The position numbers and the translations under genes are program-made. From the NCBI GenBank assembly GCA_017645785.1, contig JAGCNW010000008.1, positions 1 through 64,000 of the forward strand: 64,000 bases of DNA. Direction: 5' to 3'. Source of the stretch: Treponema sp. (GTDB taxonomy: Bacteria > Spirochaetota > Spirochaetia > Treponematales > Treponemataceae). Below the pieces are notes generated by a model. That model was not told the DNA's origin. It saw nothing but the letters and a program-made list of their open reading frames with translations, and made no database searches. Shown here piece by piece: positions 23,711 to 32,761 of the stretch (position 1 is the stretch's first letter; the number at the start of each line of letters is the position of its first letter).

Positions 23711-24829
23711 CTAAAATTTTTGGATCGCGGCCTTAAGCGCCGACATTTGTTCTGCCGTTCCGATTGTAATTCTAAGGTACTGCTCTATGCCGGGCGTGTC
23801 AAAGCGGCGGACAAGAATGCCGTCTTTTTTGAGCGCCTCGTAAACGGACTTTCCGTCAACGCCGTTCTTTTGGCAAAAGACAAAGTTTGTTTGGCTTTGC
23901 AAAACATTCCACGAACGCTCGCGCAAAAATTCTATGAACGAGTCGCGCTCTGCCACAATTTTTTTGGCGCAATCCGCGTAATAGTCGCCGGCCTTGCATG
24001 TTTCCAACGCGAACTTTTGCGTGAAGGCGTCAAGGGGAAAGTGGTTCAAAGAATTTTTTACGGTGGTCACAGCCTGCGCGAGTTCCGGGTTGGCGACGAT
24101 GTAGCCGCAGCGAAGACCCGCTCCGCACAAGCTTTTGCTGAAGGTCCTAACGACAACAAGGTTTTTGAATTCCGCAAGCAAGGGAAGAACGGTCTCTCCG
24201 CCAAAATCGACGTAGGCTTCGTCAACGACAAAAACGCGGTCGCGGGGACAGCGGCGCATCCAAGCGCGGATTTGGTCCCGGCTTAAGCCCAGCGAAGTGG
24301 GAGCGTTTGGGTTGGCCACAATCGTAGACGAATGGTTTTTGTTGGCCCTAAAAATCATCTCGTCAACGTCGACGCTCCAGTCGCCCTTAAGGGGAACGAT
24401 GTCGCTGGGGATTCCGTAAAAGCCGCAGTAAACCGGATAAAAGCTGTAGGAATGCTCGGGGCGGACCAATTTTTTGTCGGAATCAAAGAAGGCGTAAAAG
24501 ACAAAGGACAAAACTTCGTCGCTTCCGTTCCCCACGTAAATCATGTCCGGGGTGACCTTAAAGCCGCCGTCAAAGCCCTGGTTCTTGGACAAAACGCCGC
24601 CCGACTTGTTCAAAAGGTCGGCCAAGGCCGCCTTAAGCTCGCCCGAGTCGGGGTCCGGGTAAAGGCCAAGTTTTTGCGGGTTTTCCTGCAAAAAGCGCAC
24701 GGTGGCGGCGGCGGCTTGGGGAGCCGGCGGATAAGGGTTTTCGTTTGCGTTGAGCTTTATGTATTCCCTGTCGCACGGCTGCTCGCCGGGCTTGTAGGGG
24801 TCCAAGTTCTTCATTCTTTCTGAAAGCAT
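23711..24829 (-). CDS. hisC: Histidinol-phosphate aminotransferase (HisC-like)
   Basis: PLP-dependent class I/II aminotransferase, 372 residues. NENPYPPAP near 28, the family's substrate motif, YVGNGSDEVLSFVFYAFF near 97, ANPNAPTSLG near 170, and the PLP lysine in TFSKSLCGAGLRCGY near 230 support HisC, with RITIGTAEQ at the end. It catalyses the histidinol-phosphate step of histidine synthesis, or acts on aromatic substrates. No other his genes are nearby. No ribosome site is seen before ATG 24829; a TAATAT box ends six bases upstream, again suggesting a leaderless start, though its -35 is weak. Confidence 0.88.
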   Translation of the reverse strand: MLSERMKNLDPYKPGEQPCDREYIKLNANENPYPPAPQAAAATVRFLQENPQKLGLYPDPDSGELKAALADLLNKSGGVLSKNQGFDGGFKVTPDMIYVGNGSDEVLSFVFYAFFDSDKKLVRPEHSYSFYPVYCGFYGIPSDIVPLKGDWSVDVDEMIFRANKNHSSTIVANPNAPTSLGLSRDQIRAWMRRCPRDRVFVVDEAYVDFGGETVLPLLAEFKNLVVVRTFSKSLCGAGLRCGYIVANPELAQAVTTVKNSLNHFPLDAFTQKFALETCKAGDYYADCAKKIVAERDSFIEFLRERSWNVLQSQTNFVFCQKNGVDGKSVYEALKKDGILVRRFDTPGIEQYLRITIGTAEQMSALKAAIQKF

Positions 24830-24881
24830 GCTTTTATATTAGCGCCTTTCATACTTTTTTACTAGTAGGGGCAAAAAACAG

Positions 24882-24910
24882 TTGAAAATTTTGAACAAGC
24901 GCGCTAAAAT
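24882..24910 (+). promoter_or_regulatory. Promoter of the 636-residue protein gene
   Basis: TTGAAA at 24882-24887, a 17-bp spacer and TAAAAT at 24905-24910. The ATG at 24919 follows eight bases later; an out-of-frame ATG at 24912 lies between and is probably upstream of the transcript start. Confidence 0.6.
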
Positions 24911-24918
24911 TATGGAAT

Positions 24919-26829
24919 ATGGCAGCCACAAGCGACATGGGAGTTCTGCTCCGCTTTTACGCAAGCAAGCAGAAGTCGCCTTTTATTTTATATTCCTCAT
25001 TCGTCGATTACGTAAAGCGTTACGCGGCGAAAAACGTCGAGGAACAACCTGACCTAGTCCCCTATCTTGGAGACCCCGTTCCCCAGCTTGAAAAGTCCTT
25101 TGAGCCCCTGATTCAAAGCAAGCAAATCGCGATCATCGAGACAAACCCGGCCAAAAGAGTCATCTTTGTCACAGGCTACTTTAACGCCACTTTCGCCGAG
25201 CGCTACAAGGAAATCAAGAACAACGCGACGGTTCCCTTTCCGACGATTCAGGACATGCCAAAGCAAACTCCCAACGAAGTCTTGATAAAGTCCGAATACA
25301 CCGACATCATCTTTGAGCTTCTTAAAAACCAAAAGCCCGACGACAAAAATCTTTACGCGATCATCGTTCCGATGAACTTGCCGTCAATCATCTTTCCCGG
25401 AAACGTTCCCGTCTCAATCTTGGTCACCGCCAGTTTGGAAAAGATGCAGCACATGCTGGAAAAGGACGAATACCACGACTACTACCTCAAAAAGCTGCGC
25501 ATTTCAAATCCCGGAAAAGAAATTTCTGTTAAGAACTTTTTCAGCCAGTTCGTAAAGTCTCCGGAAGAGGCCTTGCAGTCCCTCAAAAATTCCGCCGACT
25601 GCTTTTACTTTTGGGGCCAGCTTTGCTACTTTATCAAGCAAGACTACGAAAAGGTAAAGGACTTCACCCAGGAAGACGTCAACGTCTTGCAGGCTGTCGC
25701 GATTTCTGAAATCGTAACATCGTTCTACAAAAACGAGTCGGCAAAAAATTTGCAGCAGGAGAACGCGCTCAAGTCAGTGCAGAACCATATGAAGATGCCG
25801 CCCTACTTCTTCACTATGGACGGAATCTTAAAGTTCACAGACGCAAAGGGCGTTCCTTTGCAAGGACAATACAAGGACGACGCGCTTAAAGAATTCCTCC
25901 AAAAGGAAACGACGGACGCGATGCCCAACGAGCTTCCAAACTTGCTCGTCTTTAAAACCGCCAGCGGCGCCCGCTACTTTATTTACAAGGAAAAGGTGTT
26001 CCCCCTTGTGATAAGGATGTGCAACGAGCTGCACGACACAATCAACGACAACTTGACCCGCGAGTGGTACGAAATACTAAAGAACTACGACAAGAAAAAG
26101 GAAATGATGGACGACGCCGCTTTCAACGACCGCCTTGAACACGAGGTCGAAAAGCTGAATCCCGTTTTGTACGCCCTTTTGAACGCCACATTCTTAAGCG
26201 TATTGAACATCGAGATGTCGCGCTCCAACAAGGTCGGAAATTCGGCCAACCTTTTCTTGGGCGACAACCTCTTGCCCTACTCGACTTTGCTTATGCTCAA
26301 CCGCCAAACTATTTTGGCCAACGCAAAAATTCTTTTGCCCTTCTGGTACACGATTCCCTTCTTCTCTTGGCTGATCGGCTTGTTCAACAAAAAGCCCGCA
26401 AAGAAAAAGAAGAGCTCAGGTCCTTCAAACGTTCACGAAGCGCTTGAAGAAGCGGAAGAAAAGCCAAAGACCAGCCACAAGAACGAGTCGCGCAAGGACT
26501 CCCTCATCAGCGCCGCCAAAAAGGTCGAGAGCAACATCGTTCCCGAAGGATCCACAATCGAACGCGAGTTGAATTCATACAAAAAGCAATGGAACAGGAT
26601 GCTCACAAAGCAGGCCTACCTAAACCTCACCGAAGACGTCAACTCCCTTATCCGCGACTACATGCGAAAAGTTTTGCGCACGATAAGCGGACAAAGCTTT
26701 ACGATTGACAGAATCCAAGACTTGGCCGAGACTCTTTGCAAAACTCCCAACATGCAAAAAATCACAGACCAAGATTCCTTGTACGTCTACGTTCAGCTTT
26801 ACATGATTTATTTGGTAAAAAACCTATAG
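24919..26829 (+). CDS. Large protein of unknown function
   Basis: A 636-residue protein that I do not recognise. It has no signal peptide. The body is mixed alpha/beta with several hydrophobic patches (AIIVPMNLPSIIFPGNVPVS near 150; ILLPFWYTIPFFSWLIGLF near 475-493, which could dip into or attach to a membrane). A lysine- and serine-rich hinge follows (KKPAKKKKSSG near 495), and the last 100 residues are helical (YKKQWNRMLTKQAYLNLTED). The codon use matches its neighbours, and the clean promoter and length argue for a genuine core gene, possibly spirochaete-specific. It stands alone, divergent from hisC. Confidence 0.7.
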   Translation: MAATSDMGVLLRFYASKQKSPFILYSSFVDYVKRYAAKNVEEQPDLVPYLGDPVPQLEKSFEPLIQSKQIAIIETNPAKRVIFVTGYFNATFAERYKEIKNNATVPFPTIQDMPKQTPNEVLIKSEYTDIIFELLKNQKPDDKNLYAIIVPMNLPSIIFPGNVPVSILVTASLEKMQHMLEKDEYHDYYLKKLRISNPGKEISVKNFFSQFVKSPEEALQSLKNSADCFYFWGQLCYFIKQDYEKVKDFTQEDVNVLQAVAISEIVTSFYKNESAKNLQQENALKSVQNHMKMPPYFFTMDGILKFTDAKGVPLQGQYKDDALKEFLQKETTDAMPNELPNLLVFKTASGARYFIYKEKVFPLVIRMCNELHDTINDNLTREWYEILKNYDKKKEMMDDAAFNDRLEHEVEKLNPVLYALLNATFLSVLNIEMSRSNKVGNSANLFLGDNLLPYSTLLMLNRQTILANAKILLPFWYTIPFFSWLIGLFNKKPAKKKKSSGPSNVHEALEEAEEKPKTSHKNESRKDSLISAAKKVESNIVPEGSTIERELNSYKKQWNRMLTKQAYLNLTEDVNSLIRDYMRKVLRTISGQSFTIDRIQDLAETLCKTPNMQKITDQDSLYVYVQLYMIYLVKNL

Positions 26830-26930
26830 CCGCGCGGAGCGCGTAAGCGCGACTGCAATGCCTTATGAGGCCTCGTTTCCAACGAAATCGAGTGTCAAAA
26901 TCAAAAAAATTCGCGTTTTTTCGCGTTTTT

Positions 26931-26990
26931 TTGCATTTTTTTTCAAAAAAAGTAAAATTTACTCCCATATCGCATATATGTTATATGCGA
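26931..26990 (+). promoter_or_regulatory. ssb promoter region with perfect palindrome
   Basis: TTGCAT (26931-26936), a 16-bp spacer and TAAAAT (26953-26958) form a possible promoter. Just downstream is a perfect inverted repeat, TCGCATATA-TGT-TATATGCGA (26970-26990), placed at about +5 to +25, a good position for a repressor or an mRNA hairpin. It does not match a LexA box known to me. Confidence 0.55.
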
Positions 26991-27039
26991 AAAGCGCCTT
27001 TTGGTTTCTTTTCACAAATCATTTTTTAAGGAGTTGTTT

Positions 27040-27510
27040 ATGAACAACATCAACTGTCTTGTGGTGGAGGGGAACATCACGCGCGAGCCCAACTTTAGGA
27101 CCACGCCAAACGGGTTTCCAATTTGCAAGATTCCCATCGCGGTGAACCATTACTACAAAAAAGCCGCGTCGGGGGAGTACGAAAACGAAGTGTCGTACTT
27201 TGACGTGGAAACCTTTGGGAAGCTTGCCGAGATTTGCGCCAAGTTCAGCCAAAGAGGCCGCGGCCTCAGCGTGGTCGGCCGCCTAAAGCAAAACCGCTGG
27301 AAAACCCCGGAAGGGAAAAACACCAGCCGCGTCACAATCATCGCGGAAAAGATTGAATTCAAGCAGCGCTTCAGCAAGGCTGAAGACGCCGACGAATCGG
27401 AAGCCGCTTCCGCCGAAAACGAAAGCGCCGCCGAAGAAGCCACGGCAAAGGCCTTGGCAGACGCGGCCGCGGCCAGCGGAGACTCCGGCGAAACGGAAAC
27501 AGTCTTTTAA
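27040..27510 (+). CDS. ssb: Single-stranded DNA-binding protein
   Basis: Tetrameric OB-fold protein coating single-stranded DNA in replication and repair. I use ATG 27040 (MNNINCLVVEGNITREPNFR), with an AAGGAG ribosome site; 156 residues. The OB fold covers about 1-110, with FPICKIPIAVNHYY, YFDVETFGKLAEIC and GRLKQNRWKTPEGKNTSRVT as family landmarks. An Ala/Glu-rich linker follows and the protein ends GETETVF, a divergent form of the acidic DDDIPF tip that recruits partner proteins. Only three bases separate its stop from the convergent U32 peptidase gene. Confidence 0.93.
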   Translation: MNNINCLVVEGNITREPNFRTTPNGFPICKIPIAVNHYYKKAASGEYENEVSYFDVETFGKLAEICAKFSQRGRGLSVVGRLKQNRWKTPEGKNTSRVTIIAEKIEFKQRFSKAEDADESEAASAENESAAEEATAKALADAAAASGDSGETETVF

Positions 27511-27513
27511 GAT

Positions 27514-29790
27514 CTAGCGGCGCCTGCCTTTAGGCCCGCCCTTGGACGCCCTGCCCTTTCCGGACCTGGGAGCTTCCTTGGGCGGTCTCTTGGCGCCAAA
27601 GGATTTTGCCGCAGGAGCGGAATCCGCGGCCGAGCCCTTGTCGTAGCGGGCCTTGTAGTCTTCGGGAGAGATTGAATAAAAGCCTTCTTTCCAGTTGAAG
27701 CGCGAGACTCCTTCCAAGGGCTTTTGCTTGGCCAAAGACAATTGGACGGCCTTGACTTCTTGGCGCCCGACTTTTGTCTTTGAAAAGTCAAGCAAAAAGC
27801 GCTTAAAGCCTTCGCCCTGCAAGACGGCGGTTTTGTCAACGATGCTAAAGGGCGCCTCCGGCATTACAAAAGAGCCGTCCGCGGTCGAGTTGACCTTAAA
27901 GGCGACTTCTTCCTTGTCGCTAAAGTAGGTAAAGTCGTAATTCTTTGGCAGCTTGAAGCGCATGCGGAACAAGGCCGGATACGCGTAGACGGGAATCAAA
28001 ACGCGGCCGCGGACTTTTGGTTCGTAAATGCCTTCCAAGTTCTTCTTTGAATTTTCGTAAGGAGAGACAAAGGCGCCTATGTCCAAGTTTTCGAGCCAAG
28101 AAACGGCCCAGCGGTTAAAGGCGTACAAGTAAGGGCCGGCGATTATGTTGGCGCCCTTTTGCCTTAACGCCGAGACTTGCGCCAAATTGTTCGCTACAAA
28201 AGTTTTGTAGCCCATATCGACAAGGGCGGAGATTTGCTCGATTTGCTTTTCTTCGATTCCCTGCGGACAGAAGGGGTCCAGCGAAAAAATCATTTGCTTT
28301 TTTGAAAAAGGCAAAACAGTTTTTTTGTTGATCAAGTCATAGGCGCTTTCGCTGTTCAATTCAAGAATCATGCGGACAGGATTGAGAGCTTGCGCCGAGA
28401 AAACGTCCGCGACGGAAGAAACCTGGACATAGGTTCCTTCGGGAAAATAATCCAGTTCGTTTTTTTGAACGGGCGTCAAGTCCATGACAGGAAGAAGCTC
28501 GTCGCGGGGCTGGTGGTTGAAGGGACCGAGATCGTTTGGCAAAACGCGTGGGTAGCGCTTTGACATGGACTTTGTTTGCAAAAGATAAACTTCGTCGTCA
28601 ACTCCAAAGCCGCCGGGAACGTCAATCCAGCGTCTGCCCTGCTTGTCGGTCTCGACGTAACGAACCTTGTGGCTTTCGCGGCCGGTGTCGTTCTTTTTGT
28701 GGATGCGGATTGAGTCGCCCGGATCGGGGTCGTAGGAGCCGCCCTTTATCAAGGCAAGCTGGACTCCGCCCTCTTTTCCGGCTTCTTTGGCCGCGTCGAT
28801 CAATTCCTTGGGAGCGTATTTTTGCGAGGCGATTTTTCCGAGGTAAATGCCCGTTCCGCCCGCCTGGTTGGGATTGAGTATTTGCTCTCCCGCTCCCTCA
28901 ACGCCGTCCTGGACGCTCTTAAAGTTGTACCAGTACGAAGTCTTTGCGCGGGCGAAGTCGGTGGCCAACATTCGCTTTGCGGCGGCGACGGCTTCCTTTT
29001 TGTTTTCTTGCCAATGGTCCAAGACGTAACGATAGGCGGCGACGACGCTTCCGACATATTCGGCGCTTTTCATTCGGCCTTCGATTTTAAAGGATTCCAC
29101 GCCCGCTTGGACAAGGTCTGGAATTTTATCTATCAATTGCAAGTCGCAAGGAGAAAAATAATAGCCCTGAAAATTTCCTCCGCCGCCTTCCGTCGTGTAC
29201 AAGCGGCGGCAGGCTTGCGCGCACATTCCTCGGTTGGCGCTTTTTCCGCCCAAAAAGCTGGAAAAGAGGCAAAGGCCCGACTCGCTTACGCACAAGGCTC
29301 CGTGGACAAAAACTTCAAGCTCCACGCCGGTCTTGGACTTAATGTCCTTGATTTCCTCCAAGCCAAGCTCGCGGGCAAGAACCACGCGCTTAAAGCCTTC
29401 TTTTCCCAAAAGGTTCACGGCGGAGGCGGATTCAACGTTCATTTGAGTGGAAGCGTGCAAGGCCAAATTTGGAAAGAATTCCTGGCACATGCGGATGACG
29501 CCAAAGTCTTGGACAATCAAGCCGTCCGGGCCCACGCGGTTTAGGTAGGCCAAAAAGCGGTAGAGGCGCTCGGTTTCGCGCTCCTCGCAAACAGTATTTA
29601 CGGTGACGTAAATTTTCTTTCCCTTTTTATGGAGGGAAGAGACGGCGCCCTCAAATTCTCTAAAAGAAAAATTTGAGCTTCTGAGGCGCGCGTTAAAAGT
29701 TTTTAGACCCAAATATACCGCGTCTGCGCCTTCGCCAATCGCCGCGTCAAGAGACTCTACATTTCCGGCCGGAGCCAACAATTCTGCCAT
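27514..29790 (-). CDS. U32-family peptidase / RNA-modification protein
   Basis: The 758-residue protein belongs to the U32 'collagenase-like' family, whose studied members (RlhA, TrhP) support hydroxylation of rRNA or tRNA bases. Signatures are MAELLAPAGN at the start, AVYLGLKTFNARLRSSNFS near 35, HASTQMN near 115, and FVHGALCVSESGLCLFSSFL with the Cys-rich NRGMCAQACRRLY near 165-200 and SPCDLQ; FKIEGRMKS near 235 is diagnostic. A long C-terminal region follows and ends in a very basic tail (KRPPKEAPRSGKGRASKG), fitting RNA contact. I use ATG 29790, the normal family start, ten bases after a TATAAT box. Confidence 0.9.
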   Translation of the reverse strand: MAELLAPAGNVESLDAAIGEGADAVYLGLKTFNARLRSSNFSFREFEGAVSSLHKKGKKIYVTVNTVCEERETERLYRFLAYLNRVGPDGLIVQDFGVIRMCQEFFPNLALHASTQMNVESASAVNLLGKEGFKRVVLARELGLEEIKDIKSKTGVELEVFVHGALCVSESGLCLFSSFLGGKSANRGMCAQACRRLYTTEGGGGNFQGYYFSPCDLQLIDKIPDLVQAGVESFKIEGRMKSAEYVGSVVAAYRYVLDHWQENKKEAVAAAKRMLATDFARAKTSYWYNFKSVQDGVEGAGEQILNPNQAGGTGIYLGKIASQKYAPKELIDAAKEAGKEGGVQLALIKGGSYDPDPGDSIRIHKKNDTGRESHKVRYVETDKQGRRWIDVPGGFGVDDEVYLLQTKSMSKRYPRVLPNDLGPFNHQPRDELLPVMDLTPVQKNELDYFPEGTYVQVSSVADVFSAQALNPVRMILELNSESAYDLINKKTVLPFSKKQMIFSLDPFCPQGIEEKQIEQISALVDMGYKTFVANNLAQVSALRQKGANIIAGPYLYAFNRWAVSWLENLDIGAFVSPYENSKKNLEGIYEPKVRGRVLIPVYAYPALFRMRFKLPKNYDFTYFSDKEEVAFKVNSTADGSFVMPEAPFSIVDKTAVLQGEGFKRFLLDFSKTKVGRQEVKAVQLSLAKQKPLEGVSRFNWKEGFYSISPEDYKARYDKGSAADSAPAAKSFGAKRPPKEAPRSGKGRASKGGPKGRRR

Positions 29791-29800
29791 AATTCGGAAG

Positions 29801-29829
29801 ATTATATAAAAAAACAAAAAAAAATTCAA
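29801..29829 (-). promoter_or_regulatory. Promoter of the U32 peptidase gene
   Basis: TTGAAT at 29829-29824, a 17-bp spacer and TATAAT at 29806-29801 on the minus strand; the ATG is ten bases further and no ribosome site is visible. Confidence 0.6.
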
Positions 29830-29937
29830 CTTTTTTCAAAAAAAGGCCCAAAAAAGACCAAAAAAAGCAAAAAAAATTGAATGATATATACGGACCGTTT
29901 TTTTGGCGGGCCATAATTTCACATTAAAGGAGCGAAA

Positions 29938-31026
29938 ATGAAAAGACACATTTTTAAGAACCCGGAATTGGGGCCGGGGGAAATTTTAAAGTACCTCTTG
30001 CTTGCGGCGGCGATTGTGGCTGGAACCTTGTTCAGCGTCTTCCACTCGTCCTGCCAATTGACAAGCCAGGGCTTCCAAGCCTTGGGAGCGGAAGAAAGCC
30101 CCTGCATTCTCAACGCAAGCGTAATCGACTCAAGGACAATCAAGGTTGACTTTACAAAAAAAGTCACGGCCCAAAGCGGCCTTGTCTCAAGGCTGGAAGA
30201 CGGCCAAGAAGCATCCCTGGACGCGATCGGAGAAAATTCCATAAAGGCCAACGCAATCTCCTGCGGCGACGGAAAGTCTGTCATTTACAATCTTGAAGAA
30301 AGCGCGGGCCTTGGCGGCCGCTACCAGCTCTTTAGCCAAATAAAGGATTCGCGCGGCAACAGCCTTACGTTCGCGCTGCCCTTTGACGGCTACAACGAAC
30401 GACTCCCCCTTTGCGCGCTTGTCGAAGTCCAGCCGGAAACAAGAAGCGCGACAAAAACTTCCGCGGCCGAAAGCCCTTACGTAATTATCCAAGCGCTGCA
30501 AGACGGAAACCTTTTTGGCATTGAGCTTTATTGCGCGCAAAACGATGTCGTCTACAAGCTTCCGCCCGTTGAAGCCAAGGCCGGCGAAAAAATCGCCTTG
30601 CACTTAAAGCATACCGCGGACCCAAGCGCATGCGAAAGCGAAACCGGCTCCAAGCTGAACCTTGCAAAAACCGGCCGCGCCTCTCCGTCTTGGAGGGACT
30701 TGTATTTTGACATAGGGCCAAAAAGCATTTCCGCCACAAACGACGCGATTTTTTTGCGGGACAGGAACACTCAAAAAATTATGGACGCGCTCACCTACTA
30801 CACAATAAAGAACGGAAAAAGCAGCTGGAAACTTTCTTCGGAAATTCAAATGGCGATTGACAAAAAGGCTTGGCAGGGCCCAGCCACCATAGAGGGAGCG
30901 GTTCAAAAGGGCTCTTCAAAAGTAAAGCCGCTGATGCGCGTACAAGTTCCGATAGCGCAAAACTGGCGGCCCGCGTCAAAGGACGATTGGAAAATCTCGG
31001 ACAAAAACGTTTACACAGGAAAGTGA
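29938..31026 (+). CDS. Membrane-anchored or lipoprotein-like envelope protein
   Basis: A 362-residue protein. The N-terminus is positively charged, followed by one hydrophobic segment (LKYLLLAAAIVAGTLFSVF, residues 18-36) and then SSCQL, which could be a lipobox Cys. The rest is predicted extracytoplasmic and beta-rich: an Ig-like domain near 58-135 (CILNASVIDSRTIKVDFTKK) and a second domain near 160-290 (YVIIQALQDGNLFGIELYC and DAIFLRDRNTQKIMDAL) resembling lamin-tail-type beta domains of bacterial surface proteins. The GGAG ribosome site is nine bases before the ATG. The gene is monocistronic, with a strong terminator after it. Confidence 0.7.
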   Translation: MKRHIFKNPELGPGEILKYLLLAAAIVAGTLFSVFHSSCQLTSQGFQALGAEESPCILNASVIDSRTIKVDFTKKVTAQSGLVSRLEDGQEASLDAIGENSIKANAISCGDGKSVIYNLEESAGLGGRYQLFSQIKDSRGNSLTFALPFDGYNERLPLCALVEVQPETRSATKTSAAESPYVIIQALQDGNLFGIELYCAQNDVVYKLPPVEAKAGEKIALHLKHTADPSACESETGSKLNLAKTGRASPSWRDLYFDIGPKSISATNDAIFLRDRNTQKIMDALTYYTIKNGKSSWKLSSEIQMAIDKKAWQGPATIEGAVQKGSSKVKPLMRVQVPIAQNWRPASKDDWKISDKNVYTGK

Positions 31027-31039
31027 CAAAATCGCGGGC

Positions 31040-31093
31040 AAAAAAAAAAGCCGCGCGGACCAAATCACACACATTAGGCCCGCGCGGCTTTAG
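31040..31093 (+). terminator. Intrinsic terminator, GC-rich stem
   Basis: AGCCGCGCGG (31049-31058) pairs perfectly with CCGCGCGGCT (31080-31089). A ten-base A-run precedes it (31041-31049), so it would work best on the minus strand, but it also lies directly after the lipoprotein gene on the plus strand. Confidence 0.6.
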
Positions 31094-31173
31094 GTTGGCA
31101 ACGCCAACTTAACACAGGAGGTTTTTTGAAGAAAAGCGGCTGTTGAAAGCGCCGTTTTTCCAACCACTTTTTT

Positions 31174-31866
31174 TTATAATTTAACTGTTTCGACCATATA
31201 CCGGATGGAGGTGCCGGCAGGTTCTTCGACAGTTTTTTCCACCACAAACACAAGGCCGCTTTTTGCCTTGTCCCTAAAAATGCGGACAATCTTGTAAGCG
31301 CTCACGCCCTTTCTCTTGATGTCGGGCGATCCGACCTTGTAAGACTTTACAAGAGCGCCGTCATTGTCACAAACGTCAAGATTGATGAAGAAGCTTGAGC
31401 GCAAGTCCTTTCCGCGTCCGTAAAGGGTCGGAACCAAGCGGACCTTGTAAGTCAAGCGTTCGCTTCCGTCTTCGCCATAGTTCTTGAATTCAATCAAGTC
31501 CTCGCCTTTTTTCTTTTCGCTTTCCAAAACGTAAAGAACGTCGTCAACGGCTGACGGAGCGCAATTAAATTTCTTTATGTCAAGAAAATGCTTGGCGAGC
31601 AAGTCTTCGTAGACTTGGCTTCCGCTTCTCATTGAATTCGGTTCCAAATTTTTGTAAACGCCGCCGGGAACATATTCGTTCTTCTCAACGTCAATCGTAT
31701 AGATTTCGGCGTATGGCTGGAATTTTACATCGGTCTTTCCGAACTGGCCAAAAATATAAATTCTTCCGTCGCTTGAGAATCCGATGTCTTTGAATGCAGC
31801 GGCATCGCCGGCAAAGCAAAGGCTGGCGGAGGCGAGAATAAAACCTGCAATCAACGCTATTTTCAT
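31174..31866 (-). CDS. Secreted protein, DUF2259-like
   Basis: A 230-residue protein starting at ATG 31866 with an AAGGAAGGG ribosome site and a signal peptide (MKIALIAGFILASASLCFAG). The mature start (AAFKDIGFSSDGRIYIFGQF, then AEIYTIDVEKNEYVPGG) resembles DUF2259 predicted secreted proteins of spirochaetes; I give this from memory of the family, without a search. The C-terminal half has further beta strands ending TSIRYMVETVKL. No catalytic residues can be named. A longer frame reaching to 32052 has no ribosome site and is not used. It is divergent from the membrane protein at 31946. Confidence 0.7.
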   Translation of the reverse strand: MKIALIAGFILASASLCFAGDAAAFKDIGFSSDGRIYIFGQFGKTDVKFQPYAEIYTIDVEKNEYVPGGVYKNLEPNSMRSGSQVYEDLLAKHFLDIKKFNCAPSAVDDVLYVLESEKKKGEDLIEFKNYGEDGSERLTYKVRLVPTLYGRGKDLRSSFFINLDVCDNDGALVKSYKVGSPDIKRKGVSAYKIVRIFRDKAKSGLVFVVEKTVEEPAGTSIRYMVETVKL

Positions 31867-31909
31867 GTTTCCCTTCCTTACAGTAATTATCGGCATAAAA
31901 AAAATCATC

Positions 31910-31938
31910 TTGAGCAAAAAAAGACAAAAATATATAAT
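31910..31938 (+). promoter_or_regulatory. Promoter of the membrane protein gene at 31946
   Basis: TTGAGC at 31910-31915, a 17-bp spacer and TATAAT at 31933-31938; the ATG at 31946 follows after seven bases (leaderless). Confidence 0.65.
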
Positions 31939-31945
31939 GAAACAA

Positions 31946-32761
31946 ATGACCTTAAAAACCAGAAACCGATACACACTGACATTTTCCACTTTCTTTTTGT
32001 TTTTTTCGCTTTTTACGTGCGCATACTTTGTATATAGAATGAATTCTGTCATAAAGGGCGAAAGTTTCCTTAATTACGGCGTTTTACTAAAAGACGCCAG
32101 CCTTTTTTCGCCCTGCTACCTGGCCGTCGCGCTTTCATGCCTTTTTATGGCCCTTTACATACCGGCCATTTCCTTTTACATCTACGCGCGCTTTGAAAAA
32201 ACCCCTTCCAGCGAAGTCGCCTATTTGATTTTGTTTTTGCTGGGCTGCCTGCCGGAATTCGCCCGCCTTTTCATCCCATTGGAGACGGTTCAAAAGAATT
32301 TGCCCAGCTTTTTGGTAATCGCCGGCCGCGCGCTTTTTTGGGGAAGAACTCTCTCGGTCGTAAGCCTTTTCGCGGCCTCGATTTTCTCCTCAAAAAGCAA
32401 GGGCCTTGAAACGGAACAAAACATCATAGTGCTTTTGGTCTTTTCGCTCGCCTTGGCCAACATCGTTCCCGTGAACACGACGAAAATAACGCCGTCTTTT
32501 TCTATAGAAATAGGCTGGAACAACTTTGTCCAACTCACCTACGCCGTCGCGATAATTTTGACCGCGGCCTCTTACGCCGTAAACGCGGCGCTCAACGAAA
32601 ACTCCCTTTACATTCGCATGGGCATTGGAATTTTTTGCATTGAATTTGGCTGCTTTATTTTGAACACAAGCGCGGTTCTAGCCTTTTCGGCCGTCGGAGC
32701 GATATTGCTTATAGTAGGAACGATGAGGGCCCTGTCCGCCCTGCACAAGCTTTACACCTAA
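31946..32761 (+). CDS. Polytopic membrane protein, unknown
   Basis: A 271-residue protein with about seven hydrophobic segments (for example TLTFSTFFLFFSLFTCAYFV at 10-29 and VSLFAASIF near 138) and no soluble output domain. Its size and layout resemble the sensor halves of the 7TM receptors in this window, but I cannot show homology by eye. ATG 31946 is chosen because of the promoter seven bases before it; an upstream frame extension lacks support and would overlap the divergent gene's coding region. The last four bases overlap the stop of the convergent gene. Confidence 0.65.
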   Translation: MTLKTRNRYTLTFSTFFLFFSLFTCAYFVYRMNSVIKGESFLNYGVLLKDASLFSPCYLAVALSCLFMALYIPAISFYIYARFEKTPSSEVAYLILFLLGCLPEFARLFIPLETVQKNLPSFLVIAGRALFWGRTLSVVSLFAASIFSSKSKGLETEQNIIVLLVFSLALANIVPVNTTKITPSFSIEIGWNNFVQLTYAVAIILTAASYAVNAALNENSLYIRMGIGIFCIEFGCFILNTSAVLAFSAVGAILLIVGTMRALSALHKLYT

